This document shows, in pieces, positions 1-5,271 of a stretch of DNA of 7,112 nucleotides. Position 1 is the stretch's first letter. Every line of letters begins with the position of its first letter. Under the pieces are notes generated by a model. That model searched no databases, was not told the DNA's origin, and worked only from the letters and a program-made list of their open reading frames with translations. The translations under genes and the position numbers were made by a program. Source of the stretch: Asaia bogorensis (lineage in GTDB: Bacteria > Pseudomonadota > Alphaproteobacteria > Acetobacterales > Acetobacteraceae); the NCBI GenBank assembly GCA_945886995.1, contig CAMCZJ010000155.1, forward strand, positions 1 to 7,112. The letters run 5' to 3'.

Positions 1-446
1 TGCAAAGGCGGGTGTCGCCTCGCCTTGGGGATGTCTTGCTGGCAAAAAATGGCACGACTGGGGTAGCGGCAATTGTCGACCGTGATGTTAAGTTCGATAT
101 TTATGTAAGCCTCGCACACTTGCGACCGCTGTCAATGCTGCGATCGCGCTTCCTTTTGCATTTTGTTAACTCACCAATTGCCAAGCGCCAATTCAATAGC
201 CGTCTAAAGGGGGCGGGCGTGCCAAATCTCCACCTTGAAGAGATCCGCGAAGTAAGAATTAGGTTTCCGGAGACTCTCGAAGAGCAAGACAAAGTTGTCG
301 AAAAAATTGAGCGGCTTCAAACTGCTGTCGATAAAATAACTAATGCGCAGCGATCAAAACTAGCCACAATTGCTGATCTCAAGAAATCGCTTCTGCAGAA
401 ATCATTCGCCGGTCAATTGACCAACGCTTCCGCCATCACCGCATGA
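1..446 (+). CDS. hsdS: Type I restriction-modification specificity subunit HsdS, 3' end only
   Basis: This is the C-terminal 147 or so residues of the DNA-recognition subunit of a type I restriction-modification enzyme; the open frame runs off the left edge, so the GTG at 12 is internal and not a start. HsdS holds two target-recognition domains separated by helical spacers and sets the methylated and restricted site. Visible here are the end of the second recognition domain (GDVLLAKNGTTG near 27 to 62, the usual 'GD+L..++GT.G' strand), the GAGVPNL turn at 210 to 230 followed by a basic and hydrophobic strand ending in RFP, then the EEQ helix start at 279 and a long charged helix ending in KKSLLQKSFAGQLT (381 to 422), which is the standard HsdS tail. 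Its stop overlaps the hsdR start in ATGA. Base composition is about 48% GC over the first 420 bases (hand count), well below its neighbours. The family call is firm; the target sequence cannot be told. Confidence 0.93.
   Translation, partial: QRRVSPRLGDVLLAKNGTTGVAAIVDRDVKFDIYVSLAHLRPLSMLRSRFLLHFVNSPIAKRQFNSRLKGAGVPNLHLEEIREVRIRFPETLEEQDKVVEKIERLQTAVDKITNAQRSKLATIADLKKSLLQKSFAGQLTNASAITA
443..446 (+). other. ATGA stop/start overlap of hsdS and hsdR
   Basis: The hsdS stop TGA (444 to 446) and the hsdR start ATG (443 to 445) share bases. The 30 bases before the ATG contain no GGAGG-like element, so hsdR is probably translated by termination and re-initiation from hsdS. Coupling through the specificity gene is an inference from the layout. 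Confidence 0.8.
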
Positions 447-2755
447 ACGAAGCCGAAACCCGCGCCGAACTGATTGATCCTGCGCTGACTGCGGCGGGCT
501 GGGGCGTGGTGGCCGATAGCCGTATCGCACGGGAATATCAGATTACGGCGGGCCGACTGGAGGGTGCAGGCCGCCGGGGGCGGCCCGACATCGCCGACTA
601 TGTGCTCTTCTACCGTGGCAAGCGGTTGGCCATCATCGAGGCCAAGCGGCGCGACGCACACGTCACGGAAGGGCTGGGGCAGGCCAAGGCCTATGCCGCC
701 AAGCTGCAAATCCGCTTCACCTTCGCCACGAACGGACGCGGGGTCTACCGCGCCGACCTGGAGAGCGGCGCCGAAGGCGACGTGCCAGGCTTCCCAACCC
801 CGGATGAGCTGTGGGGGGCAACCTACGCAACGGAAAACGCCTGGCGGGATCGCTTTGCCGCCGTGCCCATTGAAGACAAGGGTGGTTCCTGGACAGCGTA
901 CTATTATCAGGACATCGCCATTGACCGTGTGCTTGAGGCCATCGCAGCGGGGCAAAACCGCATCCTCCTCACGCTGGCAACCGGCACCGGCAAGACCTTC
1001 ATCGCCTTCCAAATCGCCTGGAAGCTATTTAACAGCCGCTGGAACCTGACCCGGGAGCCGGCGCGCCGGCCCCGCATCCTGTTCCTGGCCGACCGCAACA
1101 TCCTCGCCGATCAGGCCTACAACGCCTTCTCGCCCTTTGCCGATGATGCGCGCGTGCGGATTGTGCCAGAGCAGGTGCGGAAAACTGGCCGCGTGCCGAA
1201 GAATGGCTCCATTTTTTTCACCATCTTTCAGACCTTCATGAGCGGGCGTGACGCTGACGGTGCCCCTGCTCCTTCATTCTTCGACTACCCACCGGATTTC
1301 TTCGATTGCATCATCATTGATGAATGCCATCGCGGCGGCGCCAAGGACGAAAGCAGTTGGCGCGCCATTCTCGAATACTTCGCGCCTGCGGTTCAGCTCG
1401 GGCTTACAGCGACCCCAAAACGCAAGGACAATGTGGACACCTACGCCTATTTTGGCGCGCCGGTATACACATACTCACTGCGCGAAGGGATCAATGACGG
1501 CTACCTAACACCCTTCAAGGTGCAGCAGATCGTCACCACGTTGGATGATTACGTCTATACCCGTGACGACGAGGTGGTAGACGGCGAGGTTGAAGACGGC
1601 CGGCGCTACACCGAGGCCGATTTCAACCGCATTATTGAGATCGCCGAGCGCGAGCGTTACCGCGTCAAAGTCTTCATGGACCTGATTGACCAAGGCCAGA
1701 AAACCTTGGTTTTTTGCGCCACGCAGGATCATGCCGCCGCCGTGCGTGACCTCATCAACCAGATGAAGGTGAGCAAGGATCCCAATTACTGTGTGCGCGT
1801 GACGGCCAATGACGGTGCCGCCGGTGAACAATTCCTGCGCACCTTCCAGGACAACGAAAAGACCATTCCGACCATCCTCACCACGTCACAGAAGCTCTCG
1901 ACCGGTGTGGATGCGCGCAACGTGCGCAACATCGTGCTGATGCGCCCCGTCAACTCGATGATTGAATTCAAGCAGATCGTCGGGCGCGGCACGCGCCTTT
2001 ATGACGGCAAGGACTACTTCACGATCTACGATTTCGTGAAAGCCTATCATCACTTCTCAGACCCTGAATGGGATGGGGAACCGCTTGAGCCGGTGCCAGA
2101 ACGCCCGCCCGGCCCACCACGCCCATCAGACGGCAATGAGCCGGAGGAGCCAGAGGGCGAGGATGGTGATGCAGGGCAGCGGCTTCTCAAGGTCAAGCTG
2201 GCCGATGGCAAGGAGCGGATGCTTCAGCACATCAGCGCCACGATGTTCTACAGTCCCGATGGGCGGCCTCTTTCGGCGGCAGAGTTCGTGGAGCGGCTGT
2301 ATGGCGAGCTGCCTGCCCTGTTTAAGGATGAAGGCCAATTGCGCGCCCTGTGGAGCAAGCCAGATACCCGCAAAGCGCTTCTCGAGGGTTTGGCTGACAA
2401 AGGCTATGGGCGCGAGCAGCTGCGCGAGATCGAGCGGATGATTGGTGCCGAGAAGAGCGACCTTTTCGACGTGCTGGCGTATATTGCCTTCGCCCTCGCG
2501 CCCATCACACGGCAAGAGCGCGCTGATGCGGGCCGGCCTGCGATTGCCGCACACTACTCCCCGCAATTGCAGGGCTTTCTGGATTTTGTGCTGGCGCAAT
2601 ACGTGAAAGACGGTGTGGGCGAACTCGACCAAGCGAAGCTGCCGCAGCTACTGGAACTGCGCTACCGCGCCGTCAGCGACGCGGCCGCAGAGTTGGGCGG
2701 GGCGGCCAACATCCGGAACGCGTTTATCGACTTCCAGCGGCACTTGTACCGATGA
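443..2755 (+). CDS. hsdR: Type I restriction endonuclease subunit R (EcoAI/EcoEI-type HsdR)
   Basis: This is the ATP-driven DNA translocase and nuclease subunit, which cuts unmodified DNA when bound to the HsdM/HsdS core. In order along 770 residues: an N-terminal TRxELID start typical of the family; a PD-(D/E)XK nuclease with D52, E66 and K68 (IIEAKR) and a QAKAY motif (80 to 84) matching the QxxxY element of RecB-like nucleases; a superfamily 2 helicase core with Walker A ATGTGKT (179 to 185), DECH box (293 to 296), LTATP (321 to 325), LVFCAT (422 to 427), LSTGVD (485 to 490) and QIVGRGTR (511 to 518); a proline- and acid-rich linker (about 541 to 577); and a helical C-terminal domain of the EcoEI R type. 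All catalytic residues are present and the length suits type IB enzymes (about 770 to 810), being much shorter than EcoKI. The start is fixed by the four-base overlap with hsdS; no Shine-Dalgarno is evident before it. Confidence 0.96.
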   Translation: MNEAETRAELIDPALTAAGWGVVADSRIAREYQITAGRLEGAGRRGRPDIADYVLFYRGKRLAIIEAKRRDAHVTEGLGQAKAYAAKLQIRFTFATNGRGVYRADLESGAEGDVPGFPTPDELWGATYATENAWRDRFAAVPIEDKGGSWTAYYYQDIAIDRVLEAIAAGQNRILLTLATGTGKTFIAFQIAWKLFNSRWNLTREPARRPRILFLADRNILADQAYNAFSPFADDARVRIVPEQVRKTGRVPKNGSIFFTIFQTFMSGRDADGAPAPSFFDYPPDFFDCIIIDECHRGGAKDESSWRAILEYFAPAVQLGLTATPKRKDNVDTYAYFGAPVYTYSLREGINDGYLTPFKVQQIVTTLDDYVYTRDDEVVDGEVEDGRRYTEADFNRIIEIAERERYRVKVFMDLIDQGQKTLVFCATQDHAAAVRDLINQMKVSKDPNYCVRVTANDGAAGEQFLRTFQDNEKTIPTILTTSQKLSTGVDARNVRNIVLMRPVNSMIEFKQIVGRGTRLYDGKDYFTIYDFVKAYHHFSDPEWDGEPLEPVPERPPGPPRPSDGNEPEEPEGEDGDAGQRLLKVKLADGKERMLQHISATMFYSPDGRPLSAAEFVERLYGELPALFKDEGQLRALWSKPDTRKALLEGLADKGYGREQLREIERMIGAEKSDLFDVLAYIAFALAPITRQERADAGRPAIAAHYSPQLQGFLDFVLAQYVKDGVGELDQAKLPQLLELRYRAVSDAAAELGGAANIRNAFIDFQRHLYR

Positions 2756-2776
2756 TGCCACCCAAAAACCCGGTTT

Positions 2777-2798
2777 CCAAAGGCCCCCCGGCCTTTGG
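2777..2798. terminator. GC-rich hairpin between convergent genes (first of two)
   Basis: CCAAAGGCC at 2777 to 2785 pairs perfectly with GGCCTTTGG at 2790 to 2798 around a four-base CCCC loop, 22 bases after the hsdR stop. No T-tract follows on the + strand. Read on the minus strand, the stem is followed after about eight bases by GGGTTTTTGGG, so it may serve the minus-strand gene ending at 2849 at least as well as hsdR. The hairpin is seen directly; its role as a terminator is inferred. Confidence 0.55.
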
Positions 2799-2808
2799 CG
2801 GGGTGGTT

Positions 2809-2829
2809 TGGAGGGGCAGAGCCCCTCCA
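2809..2829. terminator. GC-rich hairpin between convergent genes (second of two)
   Basis: TGGAGGGGC at 2809 to 2817 pairs perfectly with GCCCCTCCA at 2821 to 2829 around an AGA loop, giving a nine-base-pair stem. An outer six-base pairing, GGGTGG (2801 to 2806) with CCACCC (2841 to 2846), could enclose it. There is no T-tract on either side, so it could act with the preceding hairpin as a transcript-end stabiliser or a factor-dependent stop, or be a dispersed intergenic repeat. The structure is certain; the function is inferred. Confidence 0.5.
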
Positions 2830-2848
2830 TGAAGCCCTCCCCACCCTC

Positions 2849-3133
2849 TCACACCATCTGCCCCCGCAAGAACCCAAGTGCCGGCAATGGCGTCCATTTT
2901 CGCGGCAGGTCACTTCGTTTGATCGGTGTCACCGAATAATGTGGCACGGGTTGTTTGGCGCGGATCAGCCAATCGGCGTAGGCGCGCACTTGTTGGTCGC
3001 GCCAGTCTCGGTCGTTCAGTGCGGCGGATCGGGATCGGAAAACCTCGGCCACGCGGCTTTTGCGCCCCACGGTTGCCACAACGGCCCAGAGCGTATCCTC
3101 ATCCCCGCGACTGACTGGCGTAAGCGTCACCAC
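2849..3133 (-). CDS. Small hypothetical protein, about 94 residues
   Basis: I do not recognise this protein. Read on the minus strand it gives a soluble, mixed-charge product with a protein-like pattern: a hydrophobic strand (LWAVVATVG), basic and acidic helical stretches (RDWRDQQVRAYADWLIRA) and a proline-rich basic end (PIKRSDLPRKWTPLPALGF). There is no signal peptide, membrane segment or catalytic motif that I can name. No ATG is available: the frame is open from the TGA at 3167 to 3169, with GTG at 3131 to 3133 and again at 3128 to 3130 as the only common starts, and no strong ribosome site precedes either. The upstream in-frame residues (RFDTISG) also read like protein, so a rare start or a truncated 5' end is possible. 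It lies 46 bases after the LLM oxidoreductase gene on the same strand and may share its transcript. I judge it likely real because the overlapping forward frames look random. Confidence 0.55.
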   Translation of the reverse strand: MVTLTPVSRGDEDTLWAVVATVGRKSRVAEVFRSRSAALNDRDWRDQQVRAYADWLIRAKQPVPHYSVTPIKRSDLPRKWTPLPALGFLRGQMV

Positions 3134-3179
3134 GCCGGAAATAGTGTCAAATCGCGGGGCTGGGGGTCAAGCGCCTAAT

Positions 3180-4256
3180 TCAGGCGGCAACCGGTACAGG
3201 AACCCCAATCCGGTCGAGCGGGCCGAATTCGCGTTCCAGGCGGGGGCGGATGGCGCTCTGCCAGGCCTTGATGGTGTTCATGGCGATGGCGGGCGGCAGG
3301 TCGCCAATCTGCATTTGCAGCAGATAGTGGCAGGGGCTGGCGGCGCGGATTTCGGCGGCCATGCGGGCGGCCACCGTATCGGCGTCCCCCACCAGCATGA
3401 AGGACCCCATTTCTTCCAGGCTTGGCTCGCCTTCCCAGGTTTTTTCCACCAGCAGGCCGCCATCCATTTCCTGTTCCTTGCGGCGCAGGCTTTGGGATAG
3501 GCGGATTTGCCAGCGGGCATTTTCCAAAAAGGCCATGGCTTCGGCCTTGTCATCCGTCACGCAGAAGGGGCGCATGGCGCCGAAGCGCAAGGCCCCGGGC
3601 GATTTGCCGGCGGCGCGCCAAATATCTTCAAAGCGCCGGCGCGCGGCGGCCAAAAGGGCAGGGGTGAAGTGGCGGGGGGTTACCATCACCACGCAGTCAC
3701 GTTGCGCGGCGTAGCGATGCAGATCGGGGTTGTCGCCGGCCACCCAAATCTCCGGCAGTTTGCCGGCGGGGCGGGGGGCAATGTGGGTTTGCGGCAGGGA
3801 ATAGTATTCGCCTTCGTGGGAGAAGGTCTCGCCGCCAAAGGCCTTCTCCATCATGCCCATCACTTCCAGCAGCCGGTGTGGCGCTTCCTGAAGGGATGCG
3901 TCGAAGCGTTCAAACTCATAAGGCTGATACCCGCTGCCAACGCCGAGAACCAGGCGCCCATGGGTTAGCGAATCCACCATGCCGATTTCGGCAATCAGGC
4001 GGGAAGGGTGGTACAGCGGCACGATCACCACGCCGGAAGCGAGTCTTATCCGTGATGTCTCGCCCGCCAGCCGCGCCAGCATCATCAGCGGCGATGGGCA
4101 GACGCAGTAGTTGGAGAAGTGATGCTCGGCGAACCAGGCGATGTTGAAGCCGGCGGCTTCCGCGGCCTTCACCTGGGCGATGGTCTGGTCATAGATCGCG
4201 GCCGTGGGCACGCCGCGATTGCGATAGCCCATGAGGTTGAAAATACCGACATCCAT
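3180..4256 (-). CDS. LLM-class flavin-dependent oxidoreductase (luciferase-like)
   Basis: This 358-residue protein belongs to the bacterial luciferase-like superfamily of FMN- or F420-dependent TIM-barrel oxidoreductases; it is expected to be cytoplasmic and to act on a small organic substrate with reduced flavin. The signs are the opening strand (MDVGIFNLMGY), the helix AAEAAGFNIAWFAEHHF (31 to 47) with the family's (A)EHH element, the SGVVIVPLYHPSRLIAE stretch (74 to 90), and D95 followed by GRLVLGVGSGY (100 to 110), which is the phosphate-binding end of the barrel. Length is normal. The ATG at 4256 is preceded by GGAAGGA at a good distance, which fixes the start. It is divergent from the thioesterase/monooxygenase run and belongs to a different subfamily from the NtaA-type enzyme there. 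The substrate and the choice between FMN and F420 cannot be decided from the sequence; FMN is likelier in a proteobacterium. Confidence 0.92.
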   Translation of the reverse strand: MDVGIFNLMGYRNRGVPTAAIYDQTIAQVKAAEAAGFNIAWFAEHHFSNYCVCPSPLMMLARLAGETSRIRLASGVVIVPLYHPSRLIAEIGMVDSLTHGRLVLGVGSGYQPYEFERFDASLQEAPHRLLEVMGMMEKAFGGETFSHEGEYYSLPQTHIAPRPAGKLPEIWVAGDNPDLHRYAAQRDCVVMVTPRHFTPALLAAARRRFEDIWRAAGKSPGALRFGAMRPFCVTDDKAEAMAFLENARWQIRLSQSLRRKEQEMDGGLLVEKTWEGEPSLEEMGSFMLVGDADTVAARMAAEIRAASPCHYLLQMQIGDLPPAIAMNTIKAWQSAIRPRLEREFGPLDRIGVPVPVAA

Positions 4257-4374
4257 GGCGCGGTTCCTTCCAGCTTTTGGGCATGCTGCGCCGAAGTTTT
4301 GGCGGGCTCAAGGGGTCAGTCTTGCTTATGGGGGCGGGCCGGGGTGTTGTGCGGGCGACAAAGGGGACCCCAGG
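4257..4374. promoter_or_regulatory. Divergent intergenic region between the LLM gene and the thioesterase operon
   Basis: These 118 bases separate two divergent starts and should hold both promoters. On the + side an AAGGGG element (4361 to 4366) sits eight bases before the ATG at 4375 and serves as ribosome site. On the minus side GGAAGGA lies just upstream of the ATG at 4256. I find no convincing + strand promoter and no clear operator palindrome. No regulator gene is visible in the window. Confidence 0.5.
4283..4311 (-). promoter_or_regulatory. Candidate sigma-70-like promoter for the LLM oxidoreductase gene
   Basis: On the minus strand TTGAGC (4311 to 4306) is followed after 17 bases by CAGCAT (4288 to 4283). 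The -35 matches the consensus at four of six bases and the -10 at three of six. Transcription would begin about 20 bases before the ATG, leaving room for the GGAAGGA ribosome site. The match is weak and alphaproteobacterial promoters are loose, so this is only a candidate. Confidence 0.3.
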
Positions 4375-5271
4375 ATGATCGTGATCGGCAAGGGCAGCGT
4401 GCAAAGCGGCGAATGCGATGTGATGGGGCATATGAATGTGCGCCATTACCTTGCCCGCGCGGGGGATGGGCTGGCCTGGCTGGGCTTGGCGCTCGGCATC
4501 ACGCCGGATCGCGGCTTTTTTGCCCCGGTTGATCAGCATATCCGCTTTTTGCGCGAAATGGCGGCGGGGGCGGCTTTCACGATTTTCGGCGGTATTGTGG
4601 AAAGGCGCGGGGATCGGCTGCGCGTCTATACGGAAATCCGCAATAGCGGCACCGGGGTAGCGGCGGCGGCGCTGGTTTCGGATATTGAATTGCGGGACCC
4701 GGTCTCGGGCGAGGTTCTGCCCTTGCCGGCGGGGCTGGATGAGAAAATCGCGAGCCTGGCGGTGACGCTGCCGGATCATGCAGGGCCGCGTGGCCTGCCC
4801 TTTGACCCCATCCGCATGCCGCCCGACCTCGCCGCCACGGCGGCCATGGGTCTGACCGAGGCGCATCTGGGCGCCATAAGGGCAGAGGATTGTGATCGCG
4901 CCGGGCTGATGCGCCCGGATGTGGTGATTGCGCGCATCTGGGATGGCGTGCCCAATCTGCGCTTTCGCGGCTCGGAAGAACTCGGCGCGCGGGAAGAAGG
5001 GATTGGCAGCGCGGCCTTGGAATATCGGCTGGTCTATCTGCAACCGATGCGGATGGGGGATTTGCTGATCATCCATAGCGGGCTGCGCGCGCTGGGGGAC
5101 AAAACCACCACCTGGACGCATTTGCTGCATGATGGCGTGACGGGTGCTCCGGTGGCCGCGGCGGAAGCGGTGGGCATTGGCTTTGATTTGAAAGCGCGCA
5201 AGGCCGTGGTGATTGATGGCAATCGGCGCCGCGTGTTGGAAGCGCTGCTGATCCCCGGGCTTTCGCTATGA
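4375..5271 (+). CDS. Double-hotdog acyl-CoA thioesterase-like protein
   Basis: This 298-residue protein has two hotdog-fold domains of the 4HBT/thioesterase type and probably hydrolyses, or at least binds, an acyl-CoA or acyl-ACP thioester in the cytoplasm. The first domain (about 1 to 125) starts with the family signature ECDVMGHMNVRHY (13 to 25), where D15 is the expected catalytic aspartate and the GHMN turn is intact. The second domain (about 160 to 285) repeats the layout with DCDRAGLMRPDVV (172 to 184): D174 is kept but the His and Asn of GHMN are replaced by Leu and Arg. I chose ATG 4375 and not the in-frame ATG at 4231, because the latter overlaps the divergent gene and gives a low-quality extension, while 4375 has AAGGGG eight bases upstream and begins at the hotdog strand. 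The stop overlaps the monooxygenase start in ATGA, so the two are probably translated as a pair. The substrate is unknown. Confidence 0.85.
   Translation: MIVIGKGSVQSGECDVMGHMNVRHYLARAGDGLAWLGLALGITPDRGFFAPVDQHIRFLREMAAGAAFTIFGGIVERRGDRLRVYTEIRNSGTGVAAAALVSDIELRDPVSGEVLPLPAGLDEKIASLAVTLPDHAGPRGLPFDPIRMPPDLAATAAMGLTEAHLGAIRAEDCDRAGLMRPDVVIARIWDGVPNLRFRGSEELGAREEGIGSAALEYRLVYLQPMRMGDLLIIHSGLRALGDKTTTWTHLLHDGVTGAPVAAAEAVGIGFDLKARKAVVIDGNRRRVLEALLIPGLSL
5268..5271 (+). other. ATGA stop/start overlap of the thioesterase and monooxygenase genes
   Basis: The thioesterase stop TGA (5269 to 5271) overlaps the monooxygenase ATG (5268 to 5270). The nearest purine-rich element (GGAAG at 5238 to 5242) is about 25 bases upstream, too far for a normal ribosome site, so re-initiation after the thioesterase is likely. 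The overlap is direct observation; the coupling is inferred. Confidence 0.8.

Noticed and set aside
413..1012. 199-residue minus-strand open frame opposite hsdR
   Set aside because: It lies wholly against the conserved nuclease and Walker A region of hsdR; the product has no family look and arises from GC-rich codon bias.
2795..3178. 127-residue + strand open frame overlapping the small minus-strand gene
   Set aside because: It begins inside the hairpin region, is rich in His, Gly and Cys, and looks less protein-like than the minus-strand reading.
4322..4350. Possible + strand promoter TTGCTT with 17-base spacer and TGTTGT
   Set aside because: Only about three of six bases match at each box, and the spacer is a G-rich run; too weak to annotate.
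4231..4374. N-terminal extension of the thioesterase to an upstream in-frame ATG
   Set aside because: The extension overlaps the divergent gene start and the promoter region, shows no family similarity, and ATG 4375 has a good ribosome site.
4189..5130. 313-residue minus-strand open frame opposite the thioesterase gene
   Set aside because: It is the antisense of clear hotdog coding sequence and is rich in Arg, Pro, His and Gln, typical of a shadow frame.
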